Source of the DNA: Morella rubra
Taxonomy: Eukaryota > Streptophyta > Magnoliopsida > Fagales > Myricaceae
Assembly (NCBI GenBank): GCA_003952965.2
Contig: CM025849.1
Coordinates: forward strand, 11,455,628 to 11,519,627
Reading direction: 5' to 3'
Length of the DNA stretch: 64,000 bases
Below, piece by piece: positions 29,067 through 42,556 of the stretch; position 1 is the stretch's first letter; each line of letters opens with the position of its first letter. Under the pieces are notes generated by a model, which was not told the DNA's origin, did not search any database, and worked only from the letters and a program-made list of their open reading frames with translations. A program made the position numbers and the translations under genes.

Positions 29067-30499
29067 GATCCAATCGAATTGTGAGCCCAAGACGGTAATG
29101 AGCTGGAAAAGGATAGGTAAATGCTTGAGTTCCATGCAATTCTGACGTGAATCGATTGGTATCTGGAGCAAAACACATGGAAAATGGCTCTTGGGGTACA
29201 AGAAAAGTGTGTTACTCGAAATATTGGAAGGCCAGTAAACATGCAAATGTTATTATATATTATGCTGAATTTACGTATTCTTTTCATGATGACATTTAAA
29301 TTGATACGATACTTTTTAATAAAAAAGAGCTGAATATATATATATATATATATATATTTTGTTACGCAGAGCATCGTAGATGTTTCGGTATATATTTTTC
29401 TTCACATGGAAACTTGAAATATTGGCAAGTTTACCAAACGTTAGGCAAGAAGGCAGCTTGCTCGATCGGAAGGTGACACACCACGGTTTATGTTGTACAT
29501 TAATTAGTATAATAAAGGTCTCTATATAATTAGTTCAGACTGAAAAAAAGGAGACGAGTAAAATATCAAAATTTGTTACGTACACATTTTCGTGATGACA
29601 TGTACTATATATTGCAAAACTTTCTGTCATGTGCTATATATGCACTTGGATATCAATTATTCTTAAAGAGCTCAACATATATATTTGGCTTAATTGTCTT
29701 TGTGTTATTGGAATTTTGCAAAATTTAGTTTCCATTTCAATTGAATTAATTGTCCTTGTGGTATGTTTTTGAAACAAATCAATCCTTCCATCCAATTGCG
29801 TTTTACACTTAACGGAAGGGTGCAATGTGGCTAACACCCTTAAACTAGGTTGATTTGGAGATTCCTCATAGAGCACTCTCGAAAGTTATGGAATTTCCAT
29901 TGACTAACTAAAATGTTATCTTTTCTATTTTGGAAATGCACCGTGAAACATGCAAAATCAAATAACTCAAGTTTCTTGAATCATATTTTCTAGATAATAA
30001 TTGAGGAATGCTACAAGACTTTATCTCTTTATGGACTATCAGGATGCTTGTGGGGGTTATTAGGTCTGGATTTTTTTTATACTATTAGGCCGACCATATT
30101 TCAACCTATCAGTATTCTTGATCCCGAGTCTCACTGTTCAGATAACTTTCTTTTCTCCTCCAACATGCATAGACCAAATTTCGAATCTTCGTTGGTTTAA
30201 CGTACTATGTACAATTAATTCAACGTAAGAAAACAAAATTGCACACCACCAAAGAGATGCTTTTATATATACTTTCATATTGCATGTGTTGATTTGTCAA
30301 ATTATAATTACAAGTAAAAATTAAACACATGAGACAATGTCTTTGAATTTTTATTAATTTTGATTCAACCATTGCTTATGCCAGGATGAATATCATGTGT
30401 ATAGAAATCACAAAATGTGAGTCGAATAACTGAATCACTTGTATAAAAATCAAAACATATCCTTAGTGATGAATATTCCAAATGAAACACATGGAAAGA
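29067..30499. other. AT-rich intergenic DNA
   Basis: No gene seen. It contains a (TA)n microsatellite at about 29334-29357. The zone 29690-29860 resembles a decayed miniature element. Confidence 0.45.
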
Positions 30500-30791
30500 T
30501 GCTTTGGGATATCTAATTCGATTATCGCTTCTGCTACGTTGAATCTTACTAAGGGGAATAAAATATGCGTAATTAGATTATTTACTTATAATCTATTAAG
30601 TTATTTCTAGAATTGAAATATATGTTAGGTGAGCAAAAGTAAGTAACATAAAAGGATATTATTGTATTTTAATTTTTTCATCAATTTTGCTGCTGTGACG
30701 AAATCACTTAAGGAGATATTTTAGGATATTCTATTTGACCTTCGCTTTTGCCACATTGTATCTTCATAATGAGTTTATAACATGTGTAATT

Positions 30792-32042
30792 TGTTGGCTT
30801 TTGTGCACAATCGAGATTTTGATGATTTCAATAAATGGACCAAGTTTATAAAACGGACATCTTCAAAGACAAAGACGTTTTGATGAAAGAGCCAAAGACT
30901 TGAAGAAAGAAGATCAAGAAGATGCAAGGAGCTCAAAAGTGAAGTTTCAAGACCTTAGGGTATAAACCTTGTAACTCTTAGTTTCACTTTTGACAAGGAT
31001 TTGAATCACAAACTTGCATATTTTTCAAACCGTGCATAATCTTCTTATCACATGTTTGACAACCAAAATGAGCTTTAAATGTTTTAAATCATCCCTATAT
31101 AAACTCCCAAGCCTTGGTTATACTTTTGGGAAGTTGGTTTTTGAAGCGGGATTTCAAAAACGTCAAAAATGGACTTTTTAATTGTAGCGGTCTATGAAAA
31201 TGATTTATAGCGGTCGACCGCTATATGTAGCGGTTGATGAGACAAAATTTGACAGCATTTAAATTTTATGACCGTTGAGCAACGGCTAGTTGAAGCGGTC
31301 GACCGGTACATGAAGTCGACCGTACAACGGTAAAATTGTCAAATCGACCCCCAACGGCTATAAACGGCTAGTTTTCATATGTGGCCTATAAATACACCTT
31401 CATAACGTCCAAAATAGAATACACAACGACCACATATCATTTAGATCACTTGAGAAATATTCCAAACCTTCATATTCTATATTTCTCATATCATTCACAC
31501 AAAACACACTTTCATATCCTTGTCTTTGTGTGAATCAAGAGATAGAGATTTCCAATTTCATATACACTCTTTGAGAGAGTTTATTCTTCAATCTTCCTAT
31601 CCAAAAGAAGTGATTCCTTTAGTGAGGTTGTTCACTAAAGAAGAAGCTTAGAGAGGGTATATCTCAAGCTTGGTTAGGTTGTGAGTGGTGAGCCCGAAAA
31701 ATCACTTGGGTGGGTTTGAGTGTTAAGCCCGGGAAAACACTTGTACGGTTCTCTAGCACCCGGAAGCTAGAGTGTATGCTATTTGAAGATAGTGGGAAAA
31801 CCTCAAGGCTCGGTGAAGGAGCTTGAGGGGTGGATGTAGGCGGGTTTGCCGAACCACCTAAAAATCACGTGTTTGCTTCTCTACCCCTACTCCTTACATT
31901 TAGCACTTATTTACTTGTTGTTTTAATATACTTGTGCTAAATTAGACTTTACTTTGCAAACACGATTTTGGGGGTTAAAAGCGAAAAAGTTTGGAAACCC
32001 AATTCACCCCCCCTCTTCGGTTGCCTTAATCTAGGACTTACA
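30792..32042 (+). mobile_element. Solo LTR (copia-like), 1251 bp, in satellite array A
   Basis: TAATT stands at 30787-30791 and 32043-32047 and restores the satellite phrase GTAATTAGCTTG when the insert is removed. The insert begins TGTTGGCTTTTGTG and ends GACTTACA, the TG...CA ends of an LTR. A TATAAATA box lies at 31387-31394. Near the 3' end is the CACCCCCC-CTCT phrase common in copia LTRs. No internal region or second LTR is present, so it is a solo LTR left by recombination. Confidence 0.88.
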
Positions 32043-32365
32043 TAATTAGCTTGTTTACTTTTGAGAAGTTATTTCAAGAATATTAAATATATGTTAGGTG
32101 AGTATAAGTAAGTAACGTAAAAGGATATTATAATATTTTAACTTTTTTTTTAATTATCAATTTTGTTACCGAAAGGAAATCACTTGAGGAGATACTTCAT
32201 GATATTCTATTTGACTCTTGCTTTTGCCACGTTATATCTTTGTAATGGGTTTAGAACATGTTTAACTGGCTTGTTTGCTTCTCTATGAAACTATTTCTAG
32301 AACCAAAACATACGTTGCACGAGTAAAAGTAAACAACTTAAAAAGATATTATCATAATTTAAATT

Positions 32366-32968
32366 GGTTTAATTAGTCCACTAGTTCTTGAGGTATTGCC
32401 CAATTTCAAACTAGTCCTAGGATAAGTTTTGTCCTAGACTGATTCGTGTAGAATTCTTTCTGTCATGAGGTGGTCATTTGAGCGATCCTGTAAATGGATC
32501 AAATCCAACATAACTTGTGAGACACATTTTAACCAATTGCTAATAACTATATGTCCCTCTTTAATTTCTAAATAACCATACATGCCATGTATGACTAGTC
32601 TCCATTAATCTTAATGTCAGTACCTTAAATTCTCTGAATTTGATAAGGAAAAAATTCTCACTGTCAACTTTCTCGTAAACCTTAAGTTGGTCCAACCTGA
32701 TATAGAGAATTTAAAGTAGAATTAAAATTAATAGGGACCAGTCATATGTAGCATGCGTGGTGATTTGACAATTAATAGGGACACATAATTATTGACAAAT
32801 GGTTCCTTTTCACCATGTTTGATTTTTTTTTCATTTATAGTGTCACTCTATTTGATGACAACTTCAGGAAAAGAAAAATTCTAAAGGGACCAATATAAGA
32901 TGAAAGTTACCCTAAGAACCAATTTAACATTACGCAATACCCCAAGGACTAGAGGACTAATTAAGCTA
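32366..32968. mobile_element. MITE, 603 bp, inserted in satellite array A
   Basis: The left end contains TTTAATTAGTCCACTAGTTC. The reverse complement of the right end contains CTTAATTAGTCCTCTAGTCC, and the similarity continues through GAGGTATTGC and GGGGTATTGC. TTTAAATT flanks both sides (32358-32365, 32969-32976), fitting an 8-bp duplication, though the site is AT-rich and a 3-bp TAA reading is also possible. The satellite resumes in phase on both sides. Confidence 0.75.
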
Positions 32969-35900
32969 TTTAAATTTGTCATTAGTTTTGTTGCTGAGAG
33001 GAAATCCTATAACGAGATACTTTTGGCTATTCCAATTCACTATCACTTATGCTGTGTTGAATTTGAGTAATATTGGATTTAAAATGTGTCTAATCTCTAT
33101 TAAGTTATTTCTAACCGAAATATATATTAAATGCAGCAAAAAGTAAGCAACGTAAAATGATATTATCATATTTTAACTTTGGCATCAGTTTTGTCACTGT
33201 AAGGAAATCACGTGATGAGATACTTTAGGATATTCGTTTTCACTAGCACTTCTGCCACATTGAATTTAGTAATATTGGGTTTGGAATATTTGTAATTGAC
33301 TTGTTTGCTTCTCTATTAAGCTGTTTCTAGAATAGAAATATACATTAAATGTAAGCAAAAATATGTGACGTAAAAGGAGATTATCGTATTTTAACTTTGT
33401 CTTTGGTTTCATCGCCATGGGTAAATCAATTGATGAAATGCTTAAGATATTCCATTTCACAATTGCTTTTGCCATGTTGAATCTTAATAATGGGTTAAGA
33501 ATTGGCTTGTTTCCTTCTTTATTAAACTATTGCTCGACCCAAAATACATGTTACATAAGCAAAAGTAAGTGATGTAATAGGATATTATCGTATTTTAACT
33601 TTGTCATCGGTTTTGTTATCGTGAAAAAATAACGAGATAAGATGCTTTAGGATATTCTATTTCACCATCACTTTTGCCATGTTGAATATTAGTAATGGGT
33701 TTAGAACATGTGTAATTTGCTTGTATATTTCTCTATTAAGCTATTGCTAGAAAATAACGTAAAAGGATATTATCGTATTTTAACTTTGTCATAAGTTTTG
33801 TCGCCTTGAGAAAATCAATTCATGAGATACTTTTGGTTATTTCATTTCACTATCTCTCAATCGCGTAGAATCTGAGTAATATTGGATTTAGAATGTGTGT
33901 AATTGGCTTGTTTACTTTTCTATTAAGTAATTTCTAAAATTGAAATATATATTAAATGAAAGCAAAATTAAGTAATGTAAAAGGATATTACTGTATTTTA
34001 ACTTTGTCATTAGTTTTTTCGCCATGTTGAATCTTAGTAATAGGTTTAGAACGTCTGTAAATGGCATGTTTAGTTCTCTATTAAACTATTGTTAGGACCA
34101 AAATATATTTTACGCAAACAAAACTACGCAACATAAAAGGATATTATCATATTTTAACTTTGTCATTGGTTTTCTTGCATGACAAAATCAAGTGATGAAA
34201 TACTTTTGGATTTTTCATTTCAGTATCGCTTTTGTCGTGTTAAATAAGATCAATATTGGAATTAGAATGTGTGTAATTAGCTTGTTTACTTTTCAGTAAG
34301 CTATTTTTTAAACTGAAATATATATTAAACGGAAGCAAAAGTAAGTAATATAAAATAATATTATCATATTTTAATTTTGCCTTAGTTTTGTCATCGTGAG
34401 GAAATAAGGTGATAAGATTGTTTAGGATATTTCATCTCACTAGGGCTTCTGCTACCTTGAATTTGAGTAATATTGGGTCTAAAATATGGGTAATTGGCTT
34501 GTTTATTCTACTGTTATGCTATTGTTAGAACCGAAATATACAATAAACGCATGCAAATATAAGCAACGTAAAAGAATATTATCGTATTTTAACTTTGTGA
34601 TTTTTTTTTTCATCGTGAGAAAATCAAGTGACACGATACTTTAATATATTCTATTTCACCATCACTTTTGCCACTTTGAATATTAGTAATGAAATTATAG
34701 CATGTGTAATTGGCTTGTTTTCTTCTCTATTATGCTATTTCTAGATTAGAAATATATGTTGAATGTGAGCAAAATAAAGTAACGTAAAAGGATGTTATCA
34801 TATTTTAACTTTCCCATCAGTTTTGTCGCTGTATGAAAATCACGTGTTGAGATGTCTTAGGATATTCCATTTTATCATCGCTTTTGCCACGTTGAATTTT
34901 AGATCTAGGTTTAGAAAATAAGTAATATTTGACTTGTTTACTTCTCTATTAAGCTATTTCTAAAACCAAAATATACATTAAACGTGAGAAAAGTAAGTAA
35001 TGTGAAAGGAGATTATCATAATTTACGTTTGCTTTGATTTTGTCGCCATGAGAAAATCACGTGATGAGATGCTTTATGAAATTCGATTTCACCATTGTTA
35101 TTGCCATGTTGAATATTAGTAATGGGTTTAGAATATATGTAATTGGCTTGTTTACTTTTATATTAAGCTATATTGCTGGAATTGTAATATGTGTTATGCA
35201 ACCAAAACTAAGTAATGTAAAGGATATTACTGTATTTCAACTTTGTCATTGGTCTTGTCCCCGTGAGAAAATTGCATGATGAGATATTTTGGATATTTCA
35301 TTTCACTATCGCTTTTGCCTCGTTGAATTTGAGTAATATTAGTTTTAGAATGTGTGTAATTAGCTTGTTTACTTCTCTATTAAGTTATTTATATAACTAA
35401 AATATACATTAAACGGAAGTAAAAGTAAGCAACGTAAAATGATATTATTGTATTTTAAATTTGTCATTATTTTTTCATCGTGAGAAAATTAAGTGACAAG
35501 ATACTTTAAAATATTTCATTTCTTCATCGCTTTTGCCACCTTGAATATTAGTAATGAGTTTAGAACATGTGTAATTGGTTTGTTTACTTATCTATTAAGG
35601 TATTTCTAGAACCGAAATATACATTAAACGTGAGCCAAAGTAAGTAATGTAAAAGGATATTATCGTATTTTAACTTTGCCATCGGTTTTGTCACCTTGAG
35701 AAAATCACGTGATGAGATGCTTTAGGATATTCCATTTCACCCTTGCTCTTGCCACGTTGTATATTAGTAATGAGTTTACAACATGTGTAATTGGTTTGTT
35801 TATTTCTCTATTAATGCTATTTCTAGAATCGAAATATACTTTAAATTTGAACAAAGGTAAGTAACGTAAAAGGAGATTATCGTATTTTAACTTTGTCTTC

Positions 35901-36125
35901 GATTTTGTCACCATGAGGAAATCACGTGATGATATGCTTTAAGATGTTGTATTTCACCATTGTTTTTGCCACATTGAATCTTAGTAATGGGTTTAGAACA
36001 TGTCTGATTGGCTTGTTTACTTCTCTATTAAGTTATTGTTAGAACCGAAATATACGTTACGCAAGCAAAAGTAAGTAACGTACAAGGATATTATCGTATT
36101 TTTACTTTGACATTGGTTTTGTTGC

Positions 36126-36325
36126 CCGAGTTTTTCCATATATATCACCTTAACCTACTGTCGAAATATAACAAGAGCTTACACCTAAATGCTCTGATAG
36201 ATTATGATCTAGAGGATCATAACTATGAGATTGCTCAAGAGTATTCTTCGATCTTTATAGAAATTGATGGCATTGTAAGAAATGGGTGCAGGAACAATTC
36301 TCAATTCCTCCCCTAGGCAAAAAAG
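36126..36325 (+). pseudogene. Exon-like tail of array A (copy A of a conserved fragment)
   Basis: Immediately after the last monomer an open frame encodes a segment with LLSKYNKSLHLNAL and EIAQEYSSIFIEIDG. It matches the fragments at 42844-43043 and 49116-49316 at protein level more evenly than chance frames would. It ends AAG|GTAATTAG, a plausible splice donor, but a TAG stop precedes it at 36314. I do not recognise the protein. It is probably a captured or dead exon. Confidence 0.55.
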
Positions 36326-37291
36326 GTAATTAGTTATTCCCTAGATTTATTTGTTTTTCATTTTGTTGTGCTTAATGATCTATCATCTTAACCAGAGCTT
36401 TATCGTTTAAATTAGTCAAATATGAGAGAAGTTGTCTTATTGAGGTATTACTATGTTTTTGTGACATTTATGCCGATTACATAGCTTTGCATCCATCGAT
36501 CCCATTGTTGAAATAATGACTCAGTTGCATGATTCTACACAATTTTTTTGAGTTTGATCTGTCATTGTTCATCTTTAATTTTAAAATATGTTCCACACGA
36601 TTGTTTAATTTGTGATTTTAATTAGCATTTTTGTTGATTTCTTTATATAGAAAACTCCTTGCAAATTTCCTACATATATATTGGCTTCGAAAACAAGATT
36701 ATCATCCTATCCCAAGAATCTGTTAGAGACATAAATTTAAAACCCTATTCCAAGAATCGTGTTTAATCTAAGTTGTTTTATTTGTAAGTAATTGCTTTCG
36801 GTTTTAAAAAAATTAAAATAAAATGGCCTCTTTTTCATCCTGTTTGAATTGGCCATCCTTTGTAGGGTTGGTGGAGAATATTAATCATTTTGTTAGACTT
36901 GGTATCTTATTGCACAATTACTACATGCCTATTTTGATATATTTTTTTCCTTGTGTATTTGGTAAGTAATATCTCTACTTGGTAGATATGCCTATTTGGT
37001 TTATTCTCGTTAAGGAAACAAATTTATGCTTTTGATAAATCATGCTTATTTGTTCGGCAATATATATAACATGGGGTAAATCATGGGCTGGCCTGAATCC
37101 AACATTTACAAGGTACATATATTATGTTTACACGCTTTTGGTTGAACTTTGCCTTTTCTTTATCTATTTTCTATTGTGGAAATTACTATATATAATTCTT
37201 ACATTATTTGTAAAAAAAAATTAATCTTGGAATTAATATCCACCTTATACGGTTACAAACAGGGTCCTGAGGATGGAAGAAAAGTTAGGAG
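36326..37291. other. Spacer duplicated in the later repeat units
   Basis: AT-rich, no gene. Stretches recur, diverged, at 43044-43960 and partly at 49317-49680, so this spacer travels with the satellite and exon-like tail as one compound unit. Confidence 0.6.
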
Positions 37292-37919
37292 AAAATTAAA
37301 ATGTCCATATCATAACAAGTACTTGGCCTGCCTCTCTCTGCCTTGTTATCTTTAGAAGTAGCTGCTACGTGGAATATAGATCTAAGAACCTCCCTCTTCA
37401 CCGATATCGTCTCCCATATGTAATTATGCAATAATGCATATATAGAACAATTATAAAAATACAAACCTCATTAAACCCTAATTCCATCATTGAAACGAGC
37501 ATGCATGCAACCATATAAAGAACTTAAAATAAATCGGATATTTTGTTTTCTGTATTTTGTTTGAACATTAAGCAAAACTTATCTTGAGATATGTTCATGA
37601 ACAATTTTTTGATTCCTTCTTCTTCTTCTTCTTTTTTTTGTATTTTTTTTTGTTTGTTTGTTTGTTTGCTTGTTGTTGTAAACTGGATTAGAAAATACCT
37701 TATCCACATGATATGCACTTCCACCACGCCGGCGTGCTATTTCCTTGATTTGCCAACCAGGCGACAACCAATCCTAGTTGGATATTGTTCAACAACGGGA
37801 ACATATTGTCAACCTAGAGTCTGCCTCCATTAATGCAAATTTTCTGGTCCTCTTCTAGGGTAATCAACGACCACATTCATGCCTTGGTTCATCCAAGTCT
37901 TTGGTTACAAGCTCCTCAC

Positions 37920-39101
37920 CCCCCAGCCCCAATGACCCAGGCCCAAGCGCTTAGGTTGGCCCAACCAGTATATATATTTTTAAAATCAACAGAGGGTGAA
38001 ACAGCGCCGTTTCACCCTCTGCTTTTTTTTATTTTTTTAAAAAAGGGTGAAACTCGCATTTCACCCTGGCGTAATTCGGCCTCTCCTTCCCCCCTTTCTC
38101 ACTCTCACTCTGCTCCCCCTCCTGATGCCATCCTCCATCCCTCTCTCCTCCTCACTCTGCCGCCAGAGAACACCAACCTCTAGCCTCTTTCACTTTGCCT
38201 CTCTCCTCCTCTGGACCTCCACAAAACTAAACGCCGGCTCTCTCTCTCTCTCTCTCTTTCCAGCCAAGTACTCTCTCTCAATTCAACTCTCTCTAGTTTA
38301 TTTTTTGATTAGTGATGAAATTTATTTTAATTTTTGCTTGATAATGTGATAAAATTTGATTAGAAATTTAGGATTATTGAATTTATAATTGGGATCTAGA
38401 AAGGCAACTCATCATACTGCAAGTGAAAGAAGAGGAAGGGTCTCACTCTCAGCTCATGTACTGTGTTTCAGTTGTCAATTGGGATTTGGGTGACCGACCA
38501 TTAAATTTGTTGTTGCTGAAATTGAATTTATTGTTGCTGGATATATAGAATCTGTTTTGAATTTATTGTTGCTGCAATCTATAGCGGATGATATGTGAAT
38601 TTATAGAATTTGATGCAATTGAATTTATTGTTGCTGAATCTATAGAATTTATTGTTGTCAATTTATTATTGCTACAATCTATAGAATCTGTTTGTGAATT
38701 TGTTTGTGAATCTATAGAAATTTGAAATTTGATGCAATTGAATCTATAGAATTCGAGTCTTGGTAGGATTGACCACGACCCGATGCAGCACACTTTTTGT
38801 GATTATGGACTTAATTAACTCTAGATCACCATGTTCATTATTAATCTACTAACCAAATCTGCCTTAAAGTACATAGCATATGCCGCGAATAATGGGTTAA
38901 TATATATATAAGTTAATTTGATTGATTTTATTTTAAATACTCTCCAACTAACAGTGCGTTTGATTGATTTATAAGGATCATTATCCCCTTAATATTAATA
39001 TGTATAGGATTCATTAGTTGGTGCAATTATTTTAACTCAACTTGATGTTGCCTTTCTTTAGGAGTTTGCCCCCTTTACATTGAATCCTGGTTCTGTCACT
39101 G
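37920..39101 (+). mobile_element. hAT-related fragment inserted in the left palindrome arm
   Basis: This block is absent from the right arm. Its right end, AATCCTGGTTCTGTCACTG, matches the terminal style of the hAT-type element at 44487-46212, and its early part has the same two hairpins and CT-rich tract in the same order. The left terminal repeat is missing, so it is 5'-truncated or was inserted with deletion. No transposase is seen. Confidence 0.65.
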
Positions 39102-39983
39102 TCGCTCTTCAATGTTTTTTTTCACCACGTGTTGCTAGTCTAGTTTTGCTCTTTCTAGCCTCGTTTCTGGCCACCAGATGTTGCTCATTTGGATTTCTTT
39201 CTTCAGTGGCTGATATAGGTTTCTTCTTTAACGCCACCACTGCTTTATCTACTAGAAGCTCGGCCTGATATCAGGGAACAACCATAACGAGGATTCAGCT
39301 TCAGCTAGGTCAACCTTAACATTTAGTTCACCTAAACTAGGTTTATCTTTCCCTAGCCTAGTTGCTAGTGCTGTAACTTTGGGTTTGGATTTAGACCAGA
39401 CAGTATGGTTCCAGACACATCTAAACCTACGATCTGGATTAAATTCCCCAGATCTGATGATGGATAGACCGCCACCTAATTTAATGATGACTGACTTGCG
39501 CCAATTCAGCTTGGCTCGGCTCTTGGCCAAGTTGGCTAGGCGCAAGTCAGACCCCCCCTTTTTGGTCTCTATAGTTGTACTTGCCAGATCACTAAAATTT
39601 ATGTGCGACCACAACTTCAACCTCTACATCTTCAGCACGCATTTTTCATTGATTTCATTTACAAATCCCCTATATCAAATCTTATTTCTAAATCCCCAAA
39701 TTTAGGGTTGAATCTCCAAATCCCTAGACTTCACAAAACAAAAAAGTGTTAAAAGAAGGCTCTCATTGTCTCTACTTCATAAGTTATTCTCTCATTTTCT
39801 TCAGGTGAGTTTCAAAAGTCTTTCGTTTCGTTAGTTTAGATTTTTTGTAAGCTTACATTTCTTTTGAGTAGCTTAGTTTGTATGTATTCACGTAAAGCGA
39901 AAGAGAAAGTGTGAGTGGATAGTCTTTTCGCAGATCGTGATCGGACCAAAAGACGTGGATCATGTGATCATCTCGTTGTGATT

Positions 39984-41119
39984 GCTTCACATTTTTTCTC
40001 TAACTCCTGATTATAGGAACTAAGACTGCAAAGAGAGTTGAGGAGCCAAAAGAACAAAACCAAAACAGTACTGAAGACTCATACTTTGGTTTTGCTTTAA
40101 TCAATTGTATACAGACTGAGTCAAAAAGTAACTGCCTGTTTTATTTTTCTAATAAAACAATATTTTAATAGTACATATGCTTCACATTTTTTTCTCTAAC
40201 TCTTGATCGGAGAACTAAGACTGCAAATAAAGTTGAGGAGCCAAAAGAAAAAAAGCAAAACAATACTGAAGTCTCATGCTTTGATTTTGCTTCAATCATT
40301 TCTATACAAGCTGAGTCAAAAGGTAATTGCATGTTTTTATTTTCCTAATAAAAAAAATGTTTAGTAGTATCTATGCTTCAAACTTTTTTTTCTGTAACTC
40401 TTGATTGTAGGAAATATGATTGCAAAGAGAAATTGATTTTTGTTAGTCTTCAGTATTGTTTTTTGTTTCTTCTTTTGGCAGCTCCACTCTGTTTGTAGTC
40501 TTGGTTTTTACAATAAGGAGTTAGAGAAAAAAAAATGGGAAGCGTATATACTATTAAAACCCTGTTTTGTTAGGAAAATAAAACATGCAGTTACCTTCTG
40601 ACTCAGCCTGTATAGAAATGATTGTAGAAAAATCAAAGCATGAGTCTTCAGTACTATTTTGCTTTTGTTCTTTTGGCTCCTCAATTCTCTTTTGCCGTCT
40701 TATTTCCTACAATCAAGAGTTAGAGAAAAAAATGTTAAGCATAGATACTATTAAACATTTTTTTTATTAGGAAATAAAAACATGCAATTACCTTTTACTC
40801 AGCTTGTATAGAAATGATTGAAGCAAAATCAAAGCATGAGACTTCAGTATGTTTTGCTTTTTTTCTTTTGGCTCCTCAACTTTATTTGCAGTCTTAGTTC
40901 TCCGATCAAGAGTTAGAGAAAAAAATGTGAAGCATATGTACTATTAAAATATTGTTTTATTAGAAAAATAAACCTAGGCAGTTACTTTTTGACTCAGCTT
41001 GTATACAATGATTAAGCAAAACCAAAGTATGAGTCTTCAGTACTGTTTTGGTTTTGTTCTTTTGGCTCCTCAACTCTCTTTGCAGTCTTAGTTCCGAGTT
41101 AAAGAAAAAAATGTGAAGC
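39984..41119. repeat. Inverted tandem subrepeats (about 195 bp) at the palindrome core
   Basis: Direct units start at GCTTCAC/GCTTCA 39984, 40179 and 40375. Their inverted partners end at GAAGC near 40543, 40740, 40933 and 41119. Each unit has TAACTCTTGAT, CTAAGACTGCAAA, GAGGAGCCAAAAG and GACTGAGTCAAAA. Long inverted repeats made of direct subrepeats are the layout of foldback-type elements. Confidence 0.85.
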
Positions 41120-42556
41120 AATCACAACGAGATGATCACATGATCCACGTCTTTTGGTCCGATCACGATCTGCGAAAAGACTATCCACTCACACTTCTCT
41201 CTTCGCTTTACGTGAATACATACAAACTAAGCTACTCAAAAGAAAGTAAGCTTACAAAAAATCTAAACTAACGAAACGAAAGACTTTTGAAACTCACCTG
41301 AAGAAAATGAGAGAATAACTTATGAAGTAGAGACAATGAGAGCCTTCTTTTAACACTTTTTTGTTTTGTGAAGTCTAGGGATTTGGAGATTCAACCCTAA
41401 ATTTGGGGATTTAGAAATAAGATTTGATATAGGGGATTTGGAAATGAAAAATGCGTGCTGAAGATGTAGAGGTTGAAGTTGTGGTCGCACATAAATTTTA
41501 GTGATCTGGCAAGTACAACTATAGAGACCAAAAAGGGGGGGTCTGACTTGCGCCTAGCCAACTTGGCCAAGAGCCGAGCCAAGCTGATTGGCGTCATCGT
41601 CATTAAATTAGGTGGCGGTCTATCCATCATCAGATCTGGGAATTTAATCCAGATCGTAGGTTTAGATGTGTCTGGAACCATACTGTCTGGTCTAAATCCA
41701 AACCCAAAGTTACAGCACTAGCAACTGGGGAAAGATAAACCTAGTTTAGGTGAACTAAATGTTAAGGTTGACCTAGCTGAAGCTGAATCCTCGTTATGGT
41801 TGTTCCCTGATATCAGGCCGACTTCTAGTAGATAAAGCAGTGGTGGCGTTAAAGAAGAAACCTATATCAGCCACTGAAGAAAGAAATCCAAATGAGGGAC
41901 ATCTGGCAAAATCGAGGCTAGAAAAAGCAGAACTAGACTAGCAAGACATGCTGGAAACAAACATGGAAGAGTGAGTACCAAGTGAGGAGCTTGTAACCAA
42001 AGACCTGGATGAATGTCCAAGACGTAAATGCGGTCGTGGACTACCCTAGAAGAGGACCAAAAAATCGGCATTCATAGGCAGACTCTTGGTCGACAATACA
42101 TCCAGTTGTCGAACAAGATCCAACTAAGATTGGTTGCGGCCTGGTTGGCAAATCTAGGAAATAGCACGCCGGCGCAGCAGAATTTCCTGCCATGCGGATA
42201 AGGTATTCTGTAATTCAATTTACAACAACAAAAACAAAAAAGAAAAAAAAAAAAAAAAAAGAATCAAAAAACTGATTAACATATTTCGGATAAGTTTTGC
42301 TTCATGTTCAAACGAAATATAGAAAACAAAATATCCAATTTATTTTGGGTTCTTTGCATGCACGCTCACTTCAATGGTGGAATGATGGTTTAATAAGGTT
42401 TGTATGTTTATAATTGTTCTATATATGCAGTATTGCGTATGTCCATATGGGAGGCGGTATCAGTCGAAGAGGGAGGTTCTTAGATCAATATTCCACGAAA
42501 CAGCTACTTTTGCAGAGAGAGGCATGCCAAGTTTTGTCACGCTATGGACACTTTAA

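Larger units (their letters stand above)
30500..36125 (+). repeat. Satellite array A, about 216-bp monomers
   Basis: The phrase GTAATTGGCTTGTTTACTTC recurs at about 34271, 34487, 34703, 34921, 35138, 35353, 35570, 35786 and 36003, a steady spacing of 215-218. Each monomer also holds variants of GGATATTATCGTATTTTAAC, TTTAGGATATTCCATTTCAC and CTATTAAGCTATT. After removing the LTR and MITE insertions the array holds roughly 17-18 monomers, well diverged from each other. No ORF spans a monomer. Confidence 0.93.
37292..42556. repeat. Giant imperfect palindrome, about 5.3 kb
   Basis: The left arm 37292 to about 40437 is the inverted copy of the right arm, about 40494-42556. Paired landmarks: GAAAATTAAAATGTCCATA (37292) with the complement ending near 42556; ACGCCGGCG (37727) with 42171; GGTTACAAGCTCCTCAC (37903) with 41983-41999; GATATCAGG (39268) with 41810; the CACGTG-free GTGGATCATGTGATCATCTC (39953) with 41125-41153. 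The spacer at the centre is about 55 bases. The left arm carries one extra block, 37920-39101, missing on the right. The right arm ends where satellite array B begins. Confidence 0.9.

Noticed and set aside
30500..36125. CRISPR-like regular spacing
   Set aside because: The repeats are 216-bp head-to-tail monomers without unique spacers, in a plant genome.
39252..39620. 122-residue minus-strand frame in the palindrome arm (and an 82-residue counterpart at 41473)
   Set aside because: The two arm copies differ by frame-breaking changes and neither resembles a known protein, so I left them as part of the repeat.
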